Assembly: GCA_015655015.1 (NCBI GenBank)
Contig: JAATFV010000009.1
Coordinates: forward strand, 1 to 64,000
Length of the DNA: 64,000 bases
Direction of reading: 5' to 3'
Source: Chitinophagales bacterium
GTDB taxonomy: Bacteria; Bacteroidota; Bacteroidia; Chitinophagales; Chitinophagaceae
A program made the position numbers and the translations under genes. Shown here piece by piece: positions 23,746-31,310 of this stretch; the first letter of the stretch is position 1, and every line of letters starts with the position of its first letter. The notes below the pieces were generated by a model. That model was given only the letters and a program-made list of their open reading frames with translations. It did not search any database and had not been told where the DNA came from.

Positions 23746-25299
23746 ATGAGGTACAGGATAGTAATATGTATAAGCGTCTTGCTTGTGTTGCATACTTCCT
23801 TGCTTCCAGCCCAGAGAGTGTTGTACTGTTCTCCTGTCGGGGACCGGTTCACCCTTCGAATGGAGCTGGCGGGAAGGGCCGGGGATTATTATTGGGTGCA
23901 AACGGCGAAAAGGATCGGCACTCATGAAGAGCAGCAATTCGACATTTATGATCGCCGGATGAAGCCGGTGAATACTATCCCATTTCTTTCTTTTTCAGAT
24001 ACGGCGATCAAGGAATACCAGGTCTTCAGCGACAGCTATTTTGAGCAGATGGTCCTTTTAGGCGGGCATAAAAAAACGATGGTATGGCTGAAGCGGTATG
24101 AGCCAGGAGGCAGTCAGGTAGCTGAGGGCAGGATCATCGGTTCTTTTCCTTTTAGCGAGTCGGGGAATAATTTTCTACTGGTCCGTTCAGCTGACAGGTC
24201 CCGGATACTGCTGTTGGGATTTGAATCGATGGGGGCTTCTCCGCCCCGGCTGCATGCTGTTCTGTTCGACCAGGACTGGCAGGTACAGTCTTACCAGGTG
24301 TATAAACATCCTTTTATCACGCAGCCTACCATTCAGAATGACTTTACCAATTATCCGCTGGAGGATTTTGACAATGTGCCGGTGAAGCTGGCCAATAACG
24401 GGCAATGGCTGATGGAAACCCCTTCCAGGACCAGCCGGAACTATTTACTGTTTCATTTCAACGCCGAGGACACTGTTGTATCTTATAAGGAGATGGGCTT
24501 GCCTCCGTCAACTACGATAGAGGAAGTAAATCTGTCCATCAATAATGAACGGGAAGAGGCGTCTGCGGGGGTATTGTCCACCTTTCATTACGATATGCTT
24601 AAGAATGTCCGGGTAGCGCATTATTCGATGAAGGATAAGTCCTTCGATTTTGATTCTGCTTACCGGTTCAGTACGCTGGTTTCCGGCAAGGTGAAGGAGG
24701 AGAATGTGGTAAAGGAAAGTTTTATAGCGGTGCCGGGAAAGGGGTTTCTCCTGTTGAAAGAATATGGGAGGGTATTCACGGATTGGTATGAGGATGGGGA
24801 GAGCTATGATGCGCAATGGGACCCTGCCTTTCTGCTTGCTACTTATGATATACCCAATAATGGCGGGGTGCGTTTGCCGGTCCTCCGGGACGGGTATGCG
24901 AGATACCGCACGCTGGGCGGGCTGGGGGACAGCCATGCGCGGGGGGATCTGGGCATGTTCTATTTTCCTGCCAATCGTGGCGACACTTGCTGGAGCGGAA
25001 TGATCAGCAAGGAGCAGGTCACGGAGCTGAACTCTCCTAACCTGTCCTATTTTATGGTACCGGTAAGGGATAGACTTGTCTTTTTATACAATAGTTTTTT
25101 CCGGGGGGAAGATCCGTATGCCACCACTACGGTCCTGGACCATCGGGGGGATGTGATTCCGGATGCAGGTGTCCTGTTCTGGAAGTTCAAAAATACCAAC
25201 CTGCATTTTCAGCAATCCCGGCAGATCTCGGAAGAGGAAGTCGTCATCCCTTATGATAATAATTACAGGAGGAATGGATTTGCGATCATCCATTTTTAA
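23746..25299 (+). CDS. Secreted protein of unknown function
   Basis: This 517-residue protein has an N-terminal signal (MRYRIVICISVLLVLHTSLL). The mature part is beta-rich, with repeated patterns of short strands and aromatic residues (DYYWVQTAKRIGTHEEQQFD, MVWLKRYEPGG, LLLGFESMG, FAIIHF at the end), compatible with a beta-propeller-like or sandwich fold in the periplasm. No catalytic motif or lipobox was seen. It follows the permease remnant by 76 bp and precedes the transferase gene by 220 bp, so it may be a single-gene unit. I do not recognise the family. Confidence 0.7.
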   Translation: MRYRIVICISVLLVLHTSLLPAQRVLYCSPVGDRFTLRMELAGRAGDYYWVQTAKRIGTHEEQQFDIYDRRMKPVNTIPFLSFSDTAIKEYQVFSDSYFEQMVLLGGHKKTMVWLKRYEPGGSQVAEGRIIGSFPFSESGNNFLLVRSADRSRILLLGFESMGASPPRLHAVLFDQDWQVQSYQVYKHPFITQPTIQNDFTNYPLEDFDNVPVKLANNGQWLMETPSRTSRNYLLFHFNAEDTVVSYKEMGLPPSTTIEEVNLSINNEREEASAGVLSTFHYDMLKNVRVAHYSMKDKSFDFDSAYRFSTLVSGKVKEENVVKESFIAVPGKGFLLLKEYGRVFTDWYEDGESYDAQWDPAFLLATYDIPNNGGVRLPVLRDGYARYRTLGGLGDSHARGDLGMFYFPANRGDTCWSGMISKEQVTELNSPNLSYFMVPVRDRLVFLYNSFFRGEDPYATTTVLDHRGDVIPDAGVLFWKFKNTNLHFQQSRQISEEEVVIPYDNNYRRNGFAIIHF

Positions 25300-25519
25300 G
25301 GGCCGGGCGCCTCAAAAGTCCACTGAGAAAGAATGATTTTTTTATTACAGCAAACAGCATCGGGCTAAATAGCAGTAAGAAAAAGCTAATATCCGCGTAG
25401 GTTATTCCAGCCCAGTAGATACTTGCATTTACTACGAAAAAAATTAGCTCCTGCCGCCTCGTTTTTTCAGGTTTAGTCCTGATTACTGTCTAATTTCCAA
25501 GTATCAAAATTTTCTGCAC

Positions 25520-27541
25520 ATGAAAAAACAAGCTCTTCTGCTGTTGCTGATCGCTACCAACAGTTCCCTTTTCGTCCTGGCACAGTCCACCCAAAAGCCG
25601 CCTCTTCACGGCAATCACTGGATGGCTGTTACGGGCAAGCCCCTCGCTGCCGAGGCCGGGGCTCAGATCTTCCAGAAAGGAGGTAATGCCATCGATGCAG
25701 CCTGCGGCATGTTGGGCGCCGTTTGCACCATGTGGGATGTATTGAGCTGGGGAGGAGAGACGCAGGCCATTATCTATAATCCGAAGACTGGTAAGGTGAT
25801 CGCTATCGATGCGTTGGGTTTTGCTCCTACGGGCGCTACACCGGCTTTTTTCAAGAGCAAAGGATATAATTTCCCGCCGGAATATGGTCCGCTGGCGGCT
25901 GTCACACCGGGTACTCCCGGGGGACTTTGTTATATGCTGGCAGAATACGGTACGATGAGCCTGAAGGAGGTACTTACCCCCGCCATGGAAATGGCGAAGG
26001 GATATGCCATCGAGGCGCAGACTGCCAATAGTTTCGAGGGACAAAAAAAGCGGCTGAAGGAATGGCCATACAGTAAAGCCTTGTTCCTCACGCATCCCGG
26101 AGAGAAAAGAGAAGCGCCCGAAGCCGGGGAAGTCTTCGTACAGAAGGACCTGCTGGAGACGCTGACCAGGATGGTAGAGGCGGAGCAGGATGCCCTGAAA
26201 CATAAGAAGACGCGGAAGGAAGCTATTTATGCCGCTTATGACCGGTTTTATAAAGGCGATATTGCAAAGGAATTCGTTCGTGGCTGCCAGGAGCAGGGCG
26301 GACTCATCACGATGGAGGATCTTGCCGCCTGGAAACCTATCGAAGAAGAGCCTGCACATGTTAACTACAAAGGTGTCGAAGTCTATAAGCTGCAGCAGTG
26401 GACGCAGGGACCGGCTATGCTGCAGAGCCTGAACATACTGGAGAATTTCAACCTGAAAGACATGGGCTATAACAGCACCCGTTATATCCACACGGTGTAC
26501 CAGGCGATGAACCTTGCTTTTGCCGACAGGGACTTTTATTATGGGGACCCTTATTTTGCTACGGGCCAGCCGATGAAGGGGTTGTTGAGCAAGGAATATG
26601 CGAAGGACCGGGCCAAACTGATCAATTATGAATACAATGATGCGATGGCGGCTCCCGGTGATCCTTATCCGTATGAGGGCCGGACCAACCCTTTTACCGG
26701 GCTGTTGAAGGAAAGGGCGCGTATGGGCCAGTCCCCTGTTCGTAGCGGAAATAGTGCGCCCAGTACGGGTGGGGCCATGAATGCCACTACGGATGCGGGA
26801 ATGCAGGATGGCGTTTCCGGGTCGGTAGCGGCCGGTGATGCTGTCAACGGTGCGTCCGGAACAGCTGCTGACCGCGACATCGCCTTCGATCATACTGATC
26901 CCGGGGGACCGGTGAATGAGGAGCTGTACCATGACCGGCTTTGGCGCGGGACTACCAGCATCGAGGCGGCCGATAAGGATGGATGGGTGATTTCCGTCAC
27001 TCCCAGCGGTGGCTGGAATCCGGCCTGTGTCGCAGGACATACGGGGGTGGGGATGAGCCAGCGTATGCAAAGTTTTGTACTTGATTCCATTATCGAGCCT
27101 TTTAATGTGGTGGCTCCTCATAAAAGGCCGCGGGTGACGCTGACACCCAGCATGGCGTTAAAGGATGGCAAGCCGTTCCTCTGCTTCAGTGTGCAGGGAG
27201 GCGATACGCAGGACCAGAACTTACTGCAGTTCTTCCTGAATATCGTCGAGTTCGGTATGACTGTGCAGGAGGCGGCAGAGGCCCCCAATATCAATTCGGA
27301 TCAGCTCTGGCTGTCCCTGGGCGGCGAGCGGACGGATGACCGCCGTCCCCGTGCCGGGCATATCGTGCTGGGCAGCAGCACGCCTGACTGGACACGCAGG
27401 GACTTGCGTAAAATGGGATATGTCGCCACTTACGGCGACCGTACGAGCGGGCCTATCAACGCGATCTATATCGATACGAAACATGGTACTCTCTGGGGGG
27501 GCAGCAGCAATAACGGAGAAGACTATGGAATCGGCTGGTAA
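25520..27541 (+). CDS. Periplasmic gamma-glutamyltransferase-family (Ntn) enzyme
   Basis: This is a 673-residue protein with signal peptide (MKKQALLLLLIATNSSLFVLAQ). The large-subunit signature is visible: GNHWMAVTGKPLAAEAGAQI, QKGGNAIDAACGMLGAV, PGTPGGLCYMLAEYG. The expected self-cleavage site and catalytic nucleophile is the Thr of GTTSIEAADKDGWVISVTPS (T478). The usual TTH is TTS here. It cleaves gamma-glutamyl bonds in glutathione or, in related enzymes, acyl groups of cephalosporins. A low-complexity Gly/Ala/Ser/Asn stretch of about 45 residues lies just before the cleavage site (about 405-450), and the total is some 80-100 residues above the usual length. Gly-rich PSGG and the late GQG/HGTLWGGSSN blocks are conserved. 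Confidence 0.85.
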   Translation: MKKQALLLLLIATNSSLFVLAQSTQKPPLHGNHWMAVTGKPLAAEAGAQIFQKGGNAIDAACGMLGAVCTMWDVLSWGGETQAIIYNPKTGKVIAIDALGFAPTGATPAFFKSKGYNFPPEYGPLAAVTPGTPGGLCYMLAEYGTMSLKEVLTPAMEMAKGYAIEAQTANSFEGQKKRLKEWPYSKALFLTHPGEKREAPEAGEVFVQKDLLETLTRMVEAEQDALKHKKTRKEAIYAAYDRFYKGDIAKEFVRGCQEQGGLITMEDLAAWKPIEEEPAHVNYKGVEVYKLQQWTQGPAMLQSLNILENFNLKDMGYNSTRYIHTVYQAMNLAFADRDFYYGDPYFATGQPMKGLLSKEYAKDRAKLINYEYNDAMAAPGDPYPYEGRTNPFTGLLKERARMGQSPVRSGNSAPSTGGAMNATTDAGMQDGVSGSVAAGDAVNGASGTAADRDIAFDHTDPGGPVNEELYHDRLWRGTTSIEAADKDGWVISVTPSGGWNPACVAGHTGVGMSQRMQSFVLDSIIEPFNVVAPHKRPRVTLTPSMALKDGKPFLCFSVQGGDTQDQNLLQFFLNIVEFGMTVQEAAEAPNINSDQLWLSLGGERTDDRRPRAGHIVLGSSTPDWTRRDLRKMGYVATYGDRTSGPINAIYIDTKHGTLWGGSSNNGEDYGIGW

Positions 27542-27565
27542 GTAAATTTTTCATTTTTTTCTCGG

Positions 27566-27607
27566 CGGCTATTCCGGTTTTTCTCAACGGCTATTCAACG
27601 GCTATTC
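27566..27607. repeat. CGGCTATTC repeats over the ABC permease stop codon
   Basis: CGGCTATTC occurs at 27566, 27588 and 27599. The last two belong to a perfect 11-bp tandem repeat, AACGGCTATTC (27586-27596 and 27597-27607). The stop codon of the permease (27595-27597) falls at the joint, so the duplication changes the C-terminus of the protein. Confidence 0.85.
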
Positions 27608-28353
27608 CAGCGAAACCATTTAATCCCCAGCGTTGTGAATAGGATCGTGTAGCCCAGGGTCACCAAAAGAGCCATGGAAGTCGTTCCCGTCCAGGCATCG
27701 GCCTGAAGGCCGTCGGAGATGATACGTTTGACCGTGCCATAGGGGGACCAGCTGACGGCATCACCGATCTCTTTTCCCAATACGTTTGACCTGCCCAATC
27801 CGGTGAACATGCCGACCATAATAAAAACGAAATATACAAGCCGGGTTGTGACATTGACGGTTTCCGGATTTTTGATCAATCCCACAATTGCCTGTCCCAG
27901 GCTCAGGTATACGGCTCCGCCTACGATTGCCGTTAGCAGGCCAAGGATATAACCGGCAGGGCTGAGTATTATTTTATCATACTGATAACCTATCAGGAAT
28001 AATGCAGTGGTCATGATAATGATCATGATCAGCTGTACGGTGAGGCGGCTTGCCATAATGGACCAGGCGGGAGCAGGCGCCACCCGAAGGCGCTGGAAGA
28101 TCCCTTTATCCCGGTCACGGGCGATGGAGTTCGAATATCCCATGAGCCCGATGGCGATGAGTCCTATCGTGATACAGTTGGAAAGAACGAATGCTCCGCC
28201 GAGCATGGGTATCAGCCCTTTCCAGGAAATGAGGATCAGGGCGGGTACCAGGATCACCAGGATAGAGGCTCTGCGGTTACGCCACTGGGTGGTAAGATCT
28301 GCGCGGAGCAGGGCGGAGAATACGGCAGAAGTGGATGGGAGTATCGTTGCCAT
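27595..28353 (-). CDS. ABC-2 type transporter permease
   Basis: This is a 252-residue inner-membrane protein with six hydrophobic segments and the short first cytoplasmic stretch typical of ABC-2 exporters (LRADLTTQWRNRRASILVIL). YSNSIARDRDKGIFQRLRVA and SLGQAIVGLIKNPETVNVTT are hallmark loops of the drug/lipid exporter branch. It lies 80 bp after the ATPase gene and pairs with it. The substrate is unknown. Its stop codon is inside a tandem duplication. Confidence 0.88.
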   Translation of the reverse strand: MATILPSTSAVFSALLRADLTTQWRNRRASILVILVPALILISWKGLIPMLGGAFVLSNCITIGLIAIGLMGYSNSIARDRDKGIFQRLRVAPAPAWSIMASRLTVQLIMIIIMTTALFLIGYQYDKIILSPAGYILGLLTAIVGGAVYLSLGQAIVGLIKNPETVNVTTRLVYFVFIMVGMFTGLGRSNVLGKEIGDAVSWSPYGTVKRIISDGLQADAWTGTTSMALLVTLGYTILFTTLGIKWFRWNSR

Positions 28354-28432
28354 TATTTGTTATTTAGAATGTTGTGCTTTAAATTTTGAATGAGGGGATT
28401 GGTTTGCCCAATAATTTAGGACCCAAAATAAA

Positions 28433-29215
28433 TCAGGAACGGACTGCATAACCGGTAAGCCCGATGAAAACATCTTCCAGGGTGATCTTTCCTTTGCGGG
28501 AGGCGCGGATGACTTCGGGGCGGTCGCGGTTGCTATCGATCAATGCCTGCGGGGTGCCGGTGGCGACCACCTGTCCATGATCGATGATGGCAATACGGTC
28601 GCATATGGACTCTGCTTCTTCCATGGAATGGGTAGTGAGCAGGATGCCATGGCCTTTTTCCCGCATGGTCTCTATTCTTTCCCAGAGCTGCCGGCGGGAT
28701 TGCGGGTCGAGCCCGGTGGTAGGCTCATCCAGCAGGACCAGCCGGGGATTGTGGATGGTGGCGATGACGAGGGATACTCTTTGCTGCTGACCGCCGGAGA
28801 GCTGGCCGTAACGTTTGGACGCGGCGTCCTGCAGCTGGATATCAGAAAGAGCAGCTCCCACCTGGTCTTTCGACAGCCTGAGCCCATAAATGCCGGCATA
28901 GAGCTGAATGATCTCCGTCACGTTGAGCTCCGGCTGGAAGCTGGTAGCCTGTAATTGGACGCCCATGCTGGCCCGGGCGTGCATGGGCTGTTCCAGGATG
29001 GAATATCCTGCCACCCTGATCGTGCCGGACTGGGGTTTCAGCAGACCTTCCACCGCGCTGAGCGTGCTTGTTTTCCCGGCGCCATTCGGGCCCAGTAAGC
29101 CAAAGATCTCTCCCGCCTGTACGTCGAAGCTGACATTTCGTACGGCTTGAAAATGACCATAAGAGACATTCAGGCTTTCTACCTGCAACACGGGGAGGAC
29201 AGATACATGATTCAT
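28433..29215 (-). CDS. ABC transporter ATP-binding protein
   Basis: This is a 260-residue ATPase from the ATG at 29215; a start at 29275 would add 20 residues of no known motif. Walker A GPNGAGKTS, signature LSGGQQQRV, Walker B LVLLDEPTTGLDP and the switch histidine (LLTTHSMEEAE) are all present. The order and the C-terminal extension match the daunorubicin/ABC-2 exporter subfamily. It powers the permease encoded 80 bp downstream. The gene is transcribed away from the TPR regulator on the other strand. Confidence 0.92.
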   Translation of the reverse strand: MNHVSVLPVLQVESLNVSYGHFQAVRNVSFDVQAGEIFGLLGPNGAGKTSTLSAVEGLLKPQSGTIRVAGYSILEQPMHARASMGVQLQATSFQPELNVTEIIQLYAGIYGLRLSKDQVGAALSDIQLQDAASKRYGQLSGGQQQRVSLVIATIHNPRLVLLDEPTTGLDPQSRRQLWERIETMREKGHGILLTTHSMEEAESICDRIAIIDHGQVVATGTPQALIDSNRDRPEVIRASRKGKITLEDVFIGLTGYAVRS

Positions 29216-29414
29216 GCACGCTAAGGTAATGGGTAAGACAGGAAGGGGCAACGCTTTCGCGGTAATTTTGTCCATATTGCCGGTGAAGGGGCGGGTTGAG
29301 GCGGTAAAAATGATGAGGGGTAAAATGCAGGGAAGTGGCTTTATGCCGCCCGGAAGAGCCTCCTTAACAATTACATAATACTAAAAACCTTTCTTTGCTC
29401 CTTGTTTGTGATAT

Positions 29415-31049
29415 ATGCGTTATTTTTTTAATTTCTTTTTTCTATTCTTCTTGTTTTGTGTGCAGGTTATATCCGGACAGGCACAGGAGAATGATCGTGC
29501 GGAGCTGGCTTATACCCAGCGGCTCAGTAAACAATTTCCCGACAGCGCGTTCTTGTTATTAAAGGAAATGTATAGTCAGTCGATCGCTAAAAAAGATCGC
29601 CTGGGAACGGGGATCTGTCTGCAGCAAATGGGACAGATCTGTTACTACCTGGGCAATTTTCCCCAGGCCCTGGATTTTCATGGGCAGGCGGATAAGCTCT
29701 TCCGGGAAGAGGGCAATCACGAACGGGTAGCCGCCAACCTGAATGACATGGGCATCCTTTATTACTATAACCGGCAGATACCCCTGGCGCGCCGGCAATA
29801 TGATGAAGCCCTGTCGATCTATGAGCAGGCGGGGAATAGCGGGGGGCTGGCGGAGACCTATGGGAAGATCGGGCATCTGTACGAAAAGCAGCAGCGGTAT
29901 GACAGCGCTTTTTATTTCCAGCGGCTGGCCTTGCAGCAATACAGCCGGATCTCCCACAAGCAGGGGATGGCCAAGATCTATGAGAACATGGGCAGCATCT
30001 TCGAGGATCTGGAACAGTATGATTCCTCTTCCTATTATTTCAGGAATTCCCTGCAGCTTTATGAGCAGGCGGGTGAAGAAGTGGGCAGTATCGAAGTGGT
30101 GAACAACCTGGGGGATATCCTACGCAAGACGGGGCATTACCGGGAAGCCATTATACAAACGCGCAAGGCGCTGGCGCTTTCTGAAAAGACCAATGACCTG
30201 TATGAAAAGGGAGCGGCTTACCGGGACCTCGGCAAAGCCTATAATTTGCTGGGCCAGAACGATAGCGCCTATCATTACCTGGAGCTGTCCCGCCGGGCCA
30301 CAATCGATATTTATTCCAAGGAGAACAACCGTCAAACGGCCTTTCTCAGCGTTCTCTTTGACATCGACAAGAAGAATGACGAGATCGTCTCCCTGGAAAA
30401 TGCCCGGAATATCACCTTTATTATTACCATAGCTGTCATTATCGTAGTGATCCTGCTGGTGGTCCTGGGCTGGGTGATCATCAGCCGGCAGCGGCTGAAG
30501 ATCCGGACGGAAAGGCTGACCAGCGAGCAGGACCGGCATATTTACAAGACCCAGCGGGAACTTATGCAGGCGGAGCTGGAGAACCGGCAGCTGCAGGAAG
30601 ACAAGTTGGTGCGGGAGCTGGAAGTAAAAAGGAAGGGGCTCACCAGCTCCACCCTGCATGTCATTCAGAAAAACCAGCTGCTGGAGGACCTGCGTGACAG
30701 GCTTGCCCTCCTGGTAAAAGACGACAAACGGGACCAGAAGAAGCAATTGCAGCAGCTGATCCAGCTGATCAACCTGAATTTTAACCATGATCAGTACTGG
30801 AATGAGTTCCGGGAAACTTTCGGGCAGGTACATCAACAGTTTTTCGACAACCTGAAAACTTATAATGAGGAACTGACAGGCAATGACCTCCGGCTGCTGT
30901 CCCTTATTAAATTAAATCTTGCTTCCGGGGATATTGCCACGCTGCTGGGGATCTCCCAGGATAGTCTGCGGGTGTCCCGCTATCGCCTTAAAAAGAAGCT
31001 AAGCCTGGAGACGGGGGAAAGCCTGACGGCTTTTGTCCAGTCGCTGTAA
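29415..31049 (+). CDS. TPR-membrane-helix-HTH regulator
   Basis: This is a 544-residue protein: signal peptide (to about SGQAQ), tandem TPR repeats in the periplasm (residues 40-310: QMGQICYYLGNFPQALDFHG and later copies), one membrane helix (IITIAVIIVVILLVVLGWVI, about 335-355), a coiled coil, and a cytoplasmic C-terminal HTH resembling LuxR/sigma-4 (IATLLGISQDSLRVSRYRLK). The layout would let periplasmic signals change a DNA-binding domain without phosphorylation. It directly precedes the TonB receptor gene by 261 bp on the same strand and is the natural candidate to control it. The start ATG at 29415 gives a good signal peptide. Confidence 0.85.
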   Translation: MRYFFNFFFLFFLFCVQVISGQAQENDRAELAYTQRLSKQFPDSAFLLLKEMYSQSIAKKDRLGTGICLQQMGQICYYLGNFPQALDFHGQADKLFREEGNHERVAANLNDMGILYYYNRQIPLARRQYDEALSIYEQAGNSGGLAETYGKIGHLYEKQQRYDSAFYFQRLALQQYSRISHKQGMAKIYENMGSIFEDLEQYDSSSYYFRNSLQLYEQAGEEVGSIEVVNNLGDILRKTGHYREAIIQTRKALALSEKTNDLYEKGAAYRDLGKAYNLLGQNDSAYHYLELSRRATIDIYSKENNRQTAFLSVLFDIDKKNDEIVSLENARNITFIITIAVIIVVILLVVLGWVIISRQRLKIRTERLTSEQDRHIYKTQRELMQAELENRQLQEDKLVRELEVKRKGLTSSTLHVIQKNQLLEDLRDRLALLVKDDKRDQKKQLQQLIQLINLNFNHDQYWNEFRETFGQVHQQFFDNLKTYNEELTGNDLRLLSLIKLNLASGDIATLLGISQDSLRVSRYRLKKKLSLETGESLTAFVQSL

Positions 31050-31310
31050 AAAGGTGCCGGCAGCTAATTGTCGGCAGCTTTCCCGGTGGTAACAATTTGG
31101 TAATGGCGGGTGCTGTACGGACATTCATATTGAAAATCAAATCATTATACCTTGTTTGTTCACGCTGCTGCTGCCCCGTATACGGGGGGGCGCAGGCTGT
31201 TCTCATTTTGTTCACCCCTCTTTTTACTGACTCATCAAGCTACTTTGCACATTTGCAGGGCCACCCGGAATTTCTCCGGGGGATATGTAAAAAACTAAAA
31301 ACTAGCTTAT

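Noticed and set aside
25490..27121. Long open frame (543 codons) on the reverse strand
   Set aside because: It lies antisense to the gamma-glutamyltransferase gene, whose forward frame has signal peptide and catalytic motifs. The reverse product has no family features and is rich in His/Arg/Ile from codon mirroring.
31070..31110. GGTAACAATTTGGTAATGG near 31090 as a third copy of the operator at 230 and 1193
   Set aside because: Only the right half resembles the palindrome; the left TTACC arm is missing.
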